Assembly (NCBI RefSeq): GCF_963575615.1
Contig: NZ_CAUYTL010000013.1
Coordinates: 3,169 to 67,168, forward strand
From: Listeria_A hofi
GTDB taxonomy: Bacteria > Bacillota > Bacilli > Lactobacillales > Listeriaceae
Reading direction: 5' to 3'
DNA: 64,000 nt
The first letter of the stretch is position 1. Each line of letters begins with the position of its first letter. The notes under the pieces were generated by a model that was not told the DNA's origin, did no database searches, and worked only from the letters and a program-made list of their open reading frames with translations. Shown here one piece after another: positions 1 through 8,086 of the stretch. The position numbers and the translations under genes are program-made.

Positions 1-13
1 CACGATTAGGCGG

Positions 14-496
14 TCATTCTAAAAATGGGCACCCGTTCTCTTCAATATACGCAACTAACTCCGCACCAACAACTGTCACTGTATTTCGCCATGGATGCCC
101 TAGCCAAGCCAAACTCATATCCATATTCAAAAAGAAATAATAGTCTCCATCCGGCAAAAACGGCACACACCATTCTCCAAATTCTCCGCGCGAATACTCT
201 GAATCCACGAGAAATCGATAATATACATGATACCAGTCAAGCGCGTACATCTCCTCCCCGAAAAATCGCAAAAACAAGTCTTTTGTCCAATTCTCATCAT
301 CAAAATAGGCCTGTGTAAGTCCGCCATTTTCCTCATAGGGTAGCATATTTAGAATCTTGTATTCTTTAAAAACAACCGCTTTATCTCGAGGCTTAATCGC
401 TTTTGCAAAAATTGAAGGGGATGGTTTAAACTTATATCTCGCGTGGAATTTGTCATCCACCGCACGATAGTGCTCTATTTCATACCATCTCATCAT
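14..496 (-). CDS. DUF2716-like hypothetical protein
   Basis: A 160-residue soluble protein of unknown function. The central and C-terminal parts read ALDWYHVYYRF, EFGEWCVPFLPDGDYYFFL and LGHPWRNTVTVVGAELV, which match the pattern I recall for the DUF2716 family of Bacillus and relatives (family assignment from memory). There is no signal peptide or membrane segment. It starts with two ATG codons at 496 and 493. The first overlaps the stop of the upstream small membrane gene (ATGA), and no clear ribosome site is present, so translation is probably coupled. Its biochemical role is unknown. Confidence 0.8.
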   Translation of the reverse strand: MMRWYEIEHYRAVDDKFHARYKFKPSPSIFAKAIKPRDKAVVFKEYKILNMLPYEENGGLTQAYFDDENWTKDLFLRFFGEEMYALDWYHVYYRFLVDSEYSRGEFGEWCVPFLPDGDYYFFLNMDMSLAWLGHPWRNTVTVVGAELVAYIEENGCPFLE

Positions 497-747
497 CCAA
501 GCACATACGTCACAACAACGCTTGCTCCAATCAAAATCACCGCGCTAGCAAAAAGACTGCCAAAAATATAATGTTTCGCTTTCAAATTAGAAACCGAAAT
601 CGCTAAGAAGCACATGCCAAGAACGACTTGAATCCAAACCGGGAACGCAAGCCCAGCCTCCATTTGCACCATATAAAAGATAATGTTAAGTAAAATAACC
701 AAATAAACCATAGCAACCAAACCAACTATTACTTTGCCAACACTCAT
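493..747 (-). CDS. small three-helix membrane protein
   Basis: An 84-residue hydrophobic protein with about three membrane segments (residues near 5-27, 34-52 and 60-83) and no recognised domain. The ATG at 747 is chosen because GGGAGGATTAAG lies just upstream; a longer frame starting at 813 would run back through a terminator hairpin. The stop overlaps the start of the DUF2716-like gene, so the two form an operon. Function unknown. Confidence 0.7.
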   Translation of the reverse strand: MSVGKVIVGLVAMVYLVILLNIIFYMVQMEAGLAFPVWIQVVLGMCFLAISVSNLKAKHYIFGSLFASAVILIGASVVVTYVLG

Positions 748-764
748 CTTAATCCTCCCAACAT

Positions 765-810
765 AAAAAGACCTTTTACCTCGCAGTATACAGGAGGTAA
801 AAGGTTTTTC
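765..810 (-). terminator. intrinsic terminator after the CotH gene
   Basis: A 12-bp perfect stem (771-782 with 794-805, ACCTTTTACCTC and its complement) with an 11-nt loop. It has A/T runs on both sides and lies directly after the stop of the large secreted protein, so it probably ends that transcript. Confidence 0.85.
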
Positions 811-817
811 CAATCTA

Positions 818-3800
818 TTATTTGGTTAGTGGTCCCCAATTGTTTGTTGTAAATGCTCGAACAGTAATTTTTGTGTTTGCATCAAGCACTGCTCCTGCTT
901 CGTATTTCGTAGCTGCATTTGAAACAACACCATTTGCACCCATTGGATCGCTACCGTCTGTTGTGTAATAAATATCTGTCCCAGCGTTCGGGTTTTCTAA
1001 CACGACTCCGCCATCACTTGCCACGACTTTCACAGCTTGCAATGTGTGCGCCATTCCGTATTTTGCCCACATCTCAAGCGAATATCGTACACGATCGCTC
1101 ATTTGGTTTTGTACTTTGACTTGCACATTTAACCAATCTTTATACATCGTACTTCTCGCGCCCATATAGGCTGCATCCAATTTATACGCAGCATCGATTT
1201 CCTGCTGATTACTTGCAATCAATTGTTTCACGTTTGCAACTGATAACGGCGCTCCTTCTGCACCAGTGAAATCACCGCTCGCTGCACCAATTTGTGCTAA
1301 AACTTGATCTTTTACAAGCGTTTTAAATTCTAGATTCCCAGCCGTTGCAATTTGGCTATCTCCAGAAAAATTACCGAAAAAGTCCCCTGCGCCACGTCTT
1401 GAAATAGAATCAATCCACTTGAAGCGATATGTCCCACCGCCACCAGCAAGCGCTGAATAACTCGTTCCAGTACCACCATTATTGTAAAAAGCGCCGTCCG
1501 TGTCATTGATATTGAATTTCATCTTCACACCATTTCCATTCAAAATATCATTCGAAACAACCGCATCGACTTCACGCTCCGTATCCACAAACATGAATAG
1601 AATGTGCATTTTAATCATGTCTTCCACATCGACATAGTTCTTGAATTCTTGGAAGTTTTTTGCTGCCGCAACTGCTTTTACTTTTGCTAAAATAGCCGTA
1701 TCACCATCGCCAACCTCGACAATACCGGGTACAAAATAACCATCTTGGAAGCGAATTTTGGTGTATTCATCATCACTTCCACCAAAATATTCTTCAAACA
1801 TATTCTGACCAAAGTCTTCACGCATCGTTTTCACACCCATGTATTTTCCGTTATAAAAATAATGTACGTAGCGCGCGTGTAGAGAAATTTTGTTCATTTG
1901 TTGTGCCAGTGTATTCGTTACTTTTTCGTCGTAGCGATTATAGCCCAAGTTGTAAATATCATTTTGTGGACCATCTTGCCCTTCTTTTAGCTCTAACTTG
2001 CTAAATTTGTTTACGACTGGAAAAGCTTCGCCGGGTGTTGCCTCAAAGAAATTGTATTTTGCCTTTTTCGAACCATAGTCGCGGTGAAACTTAGCCGCTA
2101 CCCCGGAATTGAATTGACCGGCACTGACTTGTCCAAATTTTTTCGCACCTGCATAGCTGAAATAGTTTGTACCACCTTTATTCATATGTGTGTCTAAATA
2201 CTCGAACGTCCCTGGTACATAGGTTGTCGCATTCAAAGCCGTAGTATTGCCTGTTTCTGATACAATCGGGAAATCATCGATAGCTTCTGCATATTCATTA
2301 CTCGTGATTGTATTTTTAAATTGCCATTGATAGCCTGATGTTACTTCATTTTTATAGTTGTCACGCAGAACGTAGGTACTTGAAATAACGCCACTATTTC
2401 CGTTTGTATCATATGCGTATACTTTGATTACAGCGGTTTTATCAATCGTAATTGGTCCAGTATATATCGTTCCTTTTGTCGCGCTTGGATCTGTAATACC
2501 GTCCACTGTATATTTAATCGTTGTTCCTTCCTTTGATGATAAAGTTAAGTCAAAACCTGTGTCATAAACGCCGCGCTCTTTGCTGAATTGTATCGTGTAG
2601 TTTTCCTGTCCTTCATTGTTTGTTTTGGCGAATGTTTCAGAGCTGAATACCGTCAAATTCTTACTTGCATCCGGCTTGCGTCCAAATGTTTGATCGTACG
2701 CTTGCTTCGTGTACTTGATGGAATCTATCGTTTTCATTGTCGAATCTACTTTGGCGGATAAAATAACGTCACCGCTTCCACCAATTTCAAAGCTCAAATG
2801 ATTATTTCCAAGTTCGGTCGCCTTATCGGAATATAGCACGCGATATCCTTTTGCAGGAATAAGGAAGTTGGAAAACTCGAATTTGTCAGGTGTCTTTGTT
2901 TTGTCGCTCAAGTACATGCCTTTATCTAAAATAACCGGCACATCGTTGTCGTTGTAAAGTTCGATCCATGCTGCTTTCGAACTCGCGGTACCTTCTGATG
3001 ATAGTTCATTGATATAGACATTTTTAATTTGGTCTGGTGTTGTTAGCGCCCCTTCAATTCCAGGTCCTTTGCCGTTGTTTTTATATTTCACAATCAGCCT
3101 CGCCGCTTGTGCATAACCTCCTTGATACACACTACCAATATAATTATCCCCATCGATACGGAATGCCATCGACTGGCCGTTTCTCCATCCTGCCAAACGA
3201 TTTTCGTCAACTATATCTTTTAAATTTGCTGTTCGAACAATTTGGTTGCTCGCCGTAAATGCTGGTTGGCTATATTTCACTGCCAAATTGCTATATTCAC
3301 GCGCGGTGATGTTTCCTGCAACTGCTTTGTAAGTTTCTGGATTGCCAAGTTCCGAACGGATTTCCATGTTTGAACTCACCTTTGCAGCATTCGTGTTATA
3401 AGTCGTGAATTCCATGTAAGCATCTTCAATCTCTGCCGTTTCTGGGATTGTAACATTCGTGAAGCGTAATCCTGCCGTTTCTTTGTAAGCTGGAATGAGA
3501 TTCGTTGCGTAATACCCTCCAATCTCCAAAACCGAGCCTAAATCGATGGCTTTTGCTGTGCCGTATTCTTCTGCATCATCTGAAGAAGTCGCTATCTTGC
3601 CTGTAAAATCACCATAACCAGAGTAATATTCTACGACTAGTTTTGGGGCCATTGTAGCGTTTGATTCGTACGAACGAGCAAGATATGATCCCATTTTATT
3701 GCCATCGATTTTAAATACAAAATTACTCAAATCTGGGTTTCCTGCACGCATTTCTTCGATCACAGGGGTCAAATCTTCGGTGTTTACAAGCTCGTTCACC

Positions 3801-6076
3801 GCCACTTTAGCAGGAGTCGATGTTTCTACAGAACTGTTCGTCATTTGGCGATTCATAAAAGTCGCGACTGTCGAACTGAAAGCACCGCCACTTCCAACCT
3901 CTCCAGAAATCGTCAAATTCGTTGGTGAGCTAGAAGCATCACGCGTCGTGAAAGTAATGTACGCTTTACTTATAACTGCATCGGCTGGTAGTGATACATC
4001 CGTGAAACGCACAAAAGTAGATTGTGGTACTGCGCCGACTAAGCCGTGTAAGTCAAGACCCGTACTCGTTAAATTAACTGCTGTTGCGCTTACTTCTGCA
4101 TCATCCGCACCAGTTTTCACGCTAAATTCTTTTTTAGCAAGTGGCAAATTCTCTGCATCTTCACGAATAGAATAAACATATGTTTGGACGCCACTATTTT
4201 GTTTTGCGTTATACGCGTACGCTCTTACTGTCATTGTTTTATCAATCATAATTGGCCCGATATATGTGATTCCGTTTGTTTCGCTTGGCGCGGTTCCATC
4301 TAGTGTATATTTAATCGTATTCATACTATCCGATGTAAGAGTCAACCCAAAGCCCGTTTTGTACATGCCTGGCTTCTGACTCAAAGCAATTTTCACAAGC
4401 GGTTTCGCGTCGTTGTTTGTACTTTCATACGTACCTGGTTTGAAAGCAACTACATCCGAATCAGCATCGTTGAACCGTCCCATCGTCTCACCAAATGCCA
4501 TTTTTTTCACGTCAAATGTATCTAATTGATGGAAGCCATCGTCATATTTTGTCGTTAAATAAAGCGTCATATCGCGGTTTCCTAATGTGAAGTTAGCCGA
4601 TGCATTGTTTGTCGTTCCATCTGCCTTCACAATTCGATAACCTTTTGCTGGTATATAAAGGTTTGCCAACTCCGATTTTCCTAAGTTAGCCGCTTCATCT
4701 GAAAGGAAAACATCCTTTTCAAAAAATACGGGAACATCATTGTTATTATAAATCTCAATCCACCCATCTTTTTGCGCATCTGTTCCCATGCTGGCTACTT
4801 CGTTGATAAAAATATTTTGTAGTTTAGCTGGGTCTTTAAGGATATCTACGCCATTTTCGCTGTAGGTATATTGGATGACTAGCTTTGGTTGGTATAGCGC
4901 AGCAGAGCCACCTTGATAAATGCTGCCAATATAATTATCCCCTTCTATTTTAAATGCTAATGCATTGCCATTTTGCCATCCCATCAAACGAGTTTCGTCG
5001 ATGATACTTTTAAGATTAGGCGTTTTGATGACTTGCCTCGCTGCTGTGAAAGAGGCTTGTTCATATTTTACGCTAGATCCTGTGTAGTTCCGACTGCTAA
5101 TATTTCCAGCCGTACTCGTATAGACCGCGGGATTACCGAGTTCTGATGTGATTGATATGTTGGAAACACGATTTGCAACAGTGCCATATGTCGTAAATTC
5201 TAAATAGGCATCTTCAATTTTCGCGTTTTCCGGCAAATTAACGCTCGCAAAACGAAAAGCTGAGATATTTTTGTAAGTCGGTGTTAATGTCGCCGAGTAG
5301 TAACCACCTATCTCCATCGCCGAATTTAAATCCATCGTCTTGTTATCACTGTACTCTTCTGCATCATCTGTTGTGCTAGCAATGCTCGCTTTGTACTCGC
5401 CAGATGCCGAGGTGTACTCAACAATAAGTTTTGGAGCCATCGCTGCATTGGACTCATAAGAACGCATGACGAATGAACCCGCTCCACTTCCCATTACCTT
5501 GAATACGTAATCTTTAATATCTGCTGTATTCGCGCGCATTTCGTTAACAATAGCAGAAATATCGTCCGTATTAAAAATCGTGTTGACCGCCACAACTGGT
5601 GTATTCATCTCCACCGCTGTTTTCGTGAATTGACGGCTTGTAAAAGAAGCAACCGTGCTTGCAAATGTAGCCTGTGAGCCAAGTTCTCCTGTAATGTTGA
5701 TAGCTGTAGACTGATTCGCATTCGACGCATCCCTAGTTGTAAACGAAAGATACGCGTTCGAAATTTTAGCGTCATCTGGTAATACGACATCCGCGAATCG
5801 TAAATAAGTCGTTTGTGTTGCTCCGACAAGTCCATGTAAATCTAATCCAGTACTCGTTAGGTTGACCGCTGTAGCCGTAACTTCTGCATCATCTGCTCCC
5901 TTTTGGATGGAATACTCCGCCTTATGACTAAATGTCTGCTCACTCGCCTGCTCTGTCTGTACTGATACCTCTGTTTCTGCGGATATTGGAATATTCCCAA
6001 TTGAGCTCGGTACCATTAAAGCTACAATCATTGCTACCGATAAAACTTTTAAACCAAATTTTTTTCTCTTTTTCAT
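818..6076 (-). CDS. giant secreted CotH-kinase / DNRLRE / lamin-tail protein
   Basis: A 1752-residue exported protein. Residues 1-34 form a signal peptide (MKKRKKFG, hydrophobic core, cleavage near ISAET). A module of two DNRLRE-like beta domains (about 50-225 and 226-410), a lamin-tail-like domain (about 420-510, NIFINEVASMG) and a chitobiase-C-like segment (about 575-650, IKYTLDGTAPS) is repeated at about 650-1240. A CotH-kinase-like region follows (about 1250-1620) with the acidic metal-site motif NINDTDGAF near 1520. A final chitobiase-C-like domain ends the protein (YYTTDGSDP near 1690). There is no LPXTG or other wall anchor, so it should be released or held through its beta domains. 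CotH proteins are atypical kinases that phosphorylate secreted proteins; the substrate here is unknown. The start ATG has no adjacent Shine-Dalgarno (see the leader hairpin). Confidence 0.85.
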   Translation of the reverse strand: MKKRKKFGLKVLSVAMIVALMVPSSIGNIPISAETEVSVQTEQASEQTFSHKAEYSIQKGADDAEVTATAVNLTSTGLDLHGLVGATQTTYLRFADVVLPDDAKISNAYLSFTTRDASNANQSTAINITGELGSQATFASTVASFTSRQFTKTAVEMNTPVVAVNTIFNTDDISAIVNEMRANTADIKDYVFKVMGSGAGSFVMRSYESNAAMAPKLIVEYTSASGEYKASIASTTDDAEEYSDNKTMDLNSAMEIGGYYSATLTPTYKNISAFRFASVNLPENAKIEDAYLEFTTYGTVANRVSNISITSELGNPAVYTSTAGNISSRNYTGSSVKYEQASFTAARQVIKTPNLKSIIDETRLMGWQNGNALAFKIEGDNYIGSIYQGGSAALYQPKLVIQYTYSENGVDILKDPAKLQNIFINEVASMGTDAQKDGWIEIYNNNDVPVFFEKDVFLSDEAANLGKSELANLYIPAKGYRIVKADGTTNNASANFTLGNRDMTLYLTTKYDDGFHQLDTFDVKKMAFGETMGRFNDADSDVVAFKPGTYESTNNDAKPLVKIALSQKPGMYKTGFGLTLTSDSMNTIKYTLDGTAPSETNGITYIGPIMIDKTMTVRAYAYNAKQNSGVQTYVYSIREDAENLPLAKKEFSVKTGADDAEVSATAVNLTSTGLDLHGLVGAVPQSTFVRFTDVSLPADAVISKAYITFTTRDASSSPTNLTISGEVGSGGAFSSTVATFMNRQMTNSSVETSTPAKVAVNELVNTEDLTPVIEEMRAGNPDLSNFVFKIDGNKMGSYLARSYESNATMAPKLVVEYYSGYGDFTGKIATSSDDAEEYGTAKAIDLGSVLEIGGYYATNLIPAYKETAGLRFTNVTIPETAEIEDAYMEFTTYNTNAAKVSSNMEIRSELGNPETYKAVAGNITAREYSNLAVKYSQPAFTASNQIVRTANLKDIVDENRLAGWRNGQSMAFRIDGDNYIGSVYQGGYAQAARLIVKYKNNGKGPGIEGALTTPDQIKNVYINELSSEGTASSKAAWIELYNDNDVPVILDKGMYLSDKTKTPDKFEFSNFLIPAKGYRVLYSDKATELGNNHLSFEIGGSGDVILSAKVDSTMKTIDSIKYTKQAYDQTFGRKPDASKNLTVFSSETFAKTNNEGQENYTIQFSKERGVYDTGFDLTLSSKEGTTIKYTVDGITDPSATKGTIYTGPITIDKTAVIKVYAYDTNGNSGVISSTYVLRDNYKNEVTSGYQWQFKNTITSNEYAEAIDDFPIVSETGNTTALNATTYVPGTFEYLDTHMNKGGTNYFSYAGAKKFGQVSAGQFNSGVAAKFHRDYGSKKAKYNFFEATPGEAFPVVNKFSKLELKEGQDGPQNDIYNLGYNRYDEKVTNTLAQQMNKISLHARYVHYFYNGKYMGVKTMREDFGQNMFEEYFGGSDDEYTKIRFQDGYFVPGIVEVGDGDTAILAKVKAVAAAKNFQEFKNYVDVEDMIKMHILFMFVDTEREVDAVVSNDILNGNGVKMKFNINDTDGAFYNNGGTGTSYSALAGGGGTYRFKWIDSISRRGAGDFFGNFSGDSQIATAGNLEFKTLVKDQVLAQIGAASGDFTGAEGAPLSVANVKQLIASNQQEIDAAYKLDAAYMGARSTMYKDWLNVQVKVQNQMSDRVRYSLEMWAKYGMAHTLQAVKVVASDGGVVLENPNAGTDIYYTTDGSDPMGANGVVSNAATKYEAGAVLDANTKITVRAFTTNNWGPLTK

Positions 6077-6089
6077 GGTTAAATTAATA

Positions 6090-6133
6090 ACTATTTATAC
6101 ATGAATTTTCACGCTAAATAGTCATATCCTCCT
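6090..6133 (-). promoter_or_regulatory. leader hairpin separating a strong SD from the start codon
   Basis: A strong AAAAGGAGGA (6136-6127) lies about 50 nt upstream of the ATG at 6076. Between them an 8-bp stem (6115-6122 with 6090-6097, ACTATTTA/TAAATAGT, 17-nt loop) can fold. The SD is followed at once by a three-codon frame, ATG ACT ATT TAG (6125-6114). The main ATG itself has only AT-rich sequence before it. Either the hairpin bridges the ribosome site to the start or the mini-frame controls reinitiation; both are inference. Confidence 0.5.
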
Positions 6134-6538
6134 TTTTATTTGTGAAATAATTCACTTTTTATTATGCACCAACGTCGCTTTTTATAGAACGTAAGATACG
6201 CTTTCTCCCAAAGTTTTTTCTTAAATTCTTTTTTTAAGAACGACGACTGTAGCACTGGATATGCCTGCTTCTTAGTTATTTGAACACACTCCTATCTACT
6301 TTATTTCCAGTAGGAATCTGATTATCAATCTTACTATTCCCTATATATACCTTACCTTTATTTTAAGAAGTGTGTCATCAAAATTATGTCATATTTCTCT
6401 AGGTTAATATAGCCATGTTCACATATTAGACATCATTTTTCACGCTCTTAAAAACCTATTATTATTCCGATATATGAATTTTTATGCAACAATGGATAGT
6501 ATTATGTATGTTTAATAGGGGGGATATCGAGACTAAGG

Positions 6539-6715
6539 ATGTTTAGCTTGGAGCGGGTATGGGAGATTACGAATGAGTACATGGATGTATGGATTCCGGT
6601 CAATTTAAGTTTGGAAAAAATTAGTGGACTAACTGTTCGCTTTGCTCACCCTGATATTGGAGCTTTAAGTCACCTTGTTCCGACAGCTCCAACAAAAAAA
6701 CCAGCCAAGGGGTAG
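6539..6715 (+). CDS. doubtful 58-codon small ORF
   Basis: An uninterrupted frame reads MFSLERVWEITNEYMDVW and ends TKKPAKG. The composition looks protein-like, but AAGG abuts the ATG. A TTG at 6548, with AAGGA about 8 nt upstream, would be a better-placed start. Its 3' end overlaps the minus-strand terminator at 6693-6720. It could be a small gene, a decayed fragment or chance. I recognise no family. Confidence 0.3.
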   Translation: MFSLERVWEITNEYMDVWIPVNLSLEKISGLTVRFAHPDIGALSHLVPTAPTKKPAKG

Positions 6716-6720
6716 CTGGT
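6693..6720 (-). terminator. intrinsic terminator after the AI-2E-family gene
   Basis: Read on the minus strand, ACCAGC (6720-6715) pairs with GCTGGT (6705-6700) around a 9-nt loop, followed by seven T residues. It lies about 130 nt downstream of the AI-2E-family stop codon. Confidence 0.65.
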
Positions 6721-6848
6721 CAAAAAGGAGTTTCAAGGTTCGCAGTTAGAAAAAGGGGGAACTAACTGTGTCTTCCTTGTTTACATTCTCTATATTACAC
6801 GGGTTCAATGAAGTTCTCTTGTACTTTCTATGAGATTTTCATTTGATT

Positions 6849-8015
6849 TTATTTTGTTTGTTCATCTTCTTCTACGTACTCACTCTCTGGTTGCTCACCA
6901 TAAAGTCCTGATACGCGCTTAAACCACGTAAACATATGTGTCACGATAACTTTGAGTACTGCATAACCTGGTACTGCAAAAATAACACCTAGGATTCCAA
7001 ACAGTTTTCCTGCTACTAAAATCACGAATAATATTGTAATTGGGTGTACTTTTAGCGTTTTACCCATGACTTGTGGAGAGATGAATTTCCCTTCTAATAG
7101 TTGCACCACAACCCAGACGATAATCAGTTTTAACAGTAACCATGGTGAAGTCACTATAGCAATGATAATCGCTGGTGTAATCGCAATAACTGGTCCTAAG
7201 TAAGGAACTATACTTGTACATGCTGCAATGATTGCCAGTGTGAGCGCGTACGGCAAGCCAATAATGAGATACCCGATGAATAGTAAAATTCCGATGCAAA
7301 AACTAACGATAATCTGACCGCGAATGTAAGAACTAATTTGGGCGTTGGATTCGTGTAACACTTGGCGTGTATGTGCACGTGAATTTACTGGTAACATTTT
7401 TAATAGGTAATCTGGTAATTTCTTGCCATCTTTTAATAGGTAAAACAGAACTAAAGGCGTTGTCACGATGGCGAGCACTACCTCTGTTACCGTTCCAACA
7501 ACGTTTCCAATGCTATCCACTGCACTGCTTACAACCGTGCCACCTTTTTCGGAAATTGTTTTCGTGATATCGCTTAAATTGTTCTGTACCTTGTCTTTTA
7601 CTTGATCAAACAGCGGTGACTCAGCGAATTCATTGAACTTCGCGACTACTTTATCCCAGTATGATGGGAATGTTTTCACCAAGCTTACAATTTGCTCTTT
7701 CACGGCTGGTACGATAAAACTGAAAATCAACACGATAATTCCAGCGATAATAACGTATAGTAAAGCGATTGACCAACCGCGTTTCCATCCTTTTCGTTCT
7801 AACCAGTCGATTAGCGGGTTGAATAAATAGTAGGATATCCCCGCTAAAATAATCGGTGCTGCAATCGTGGAGATAATCACCGTAATTGGGTGAAAAATAA
7901 AGGATATTTTCGTTAATACATAGACGTCCAGTGCTACTAATAAGAAAATTAGCAAGCCTAGTACAAACTTGTTTTCTGTGATGAAACTTTTGAATTTTGA
8001 AATCGATTCTTTCAT
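6849..8015 (-). CDS. AI-2E family transporter-like membrane protein
   Basis: A 388-residue polytopic protein with the AI-2E (UPF0118) layout: N-terminal helices near residues 17-70, a large soluble loop (about 95-190) and a C-terminal bundle with GLPYALTLAIIAA, IVPYLGPVI and the conserved end region. Family members export small molecules or ions; the substrate cannot be told from sequence. The ATG at 8015 follows GAAGGAGGGGCGGAAA, a better start than the longer frame. It follows secA2 by about 70 nt on the same strand and may share its transcript. The C-terminus is acidic (SEYVEEDEQTK). Confidence 0.85.
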   Translation of the reverse strand: MKESISKFKSFITENKFVLGLLIFLLVALDVYVLTKISFIFHPITVIISTIAAPIILAGISYYLFNPLIDWLERKGWKRGWSIALLYVIIAGIIVLIFSFIVPAVKEQIVSLVKTFPSYWDKVVAKFNEFAESPLFDQVKDKVQNNLSDITKTISEKGGTVVSSAVDSIGNVVGTVTEVVLAIVTTPLVLFYLLKDGKKLPDYLLKMLPVNSRAHTRQVLHESNAQISSYIRGQIIVSFCIGILLFIGYLIIGLPYALTLAIIAACTSIVPYLGPVIAITPAIIIAIVTSPWLLLKLIIVWVVVQLLEGKFISPQVMGKTLKVHPITILFVILVAGKLFGILGVIFAVPGYAVLKVIVTHMFTWFKRVSGLYGEQPESEYVEEDEQTK

Positions 8016-8086
8016 TTTCCGCCCCTCCTTCATTATCTTGGAAACTATTATACAAGTAATCCCTTGGAATATCACGTATTTCTATT

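Larger units (their letters stand above)
6137..6848. other. long AT-rich intergenic region
   Basis: This region separates the CotH-protein leader from the end of the AI-2E-family gene. It holds the probable CotH-gene promoter region (no clear -10/-35 pair chosen), a short T/A hairpin near 6223-6240, a doubtful 58-codon frame at 6539-6715 and a minus-strand terminator at 6693-6720. A weak inverted repeat, CAGTTAG/CTAACTG, lies near 6741-6768. No RNA gene is recognised. Confidence 0.5.

Noticed and set aside
3699..4175. Plus-strand 158-codon frame inside the CotH gene
   Set aside because: Entirely antisense to well-supported repeated domains, with no ribosome site.
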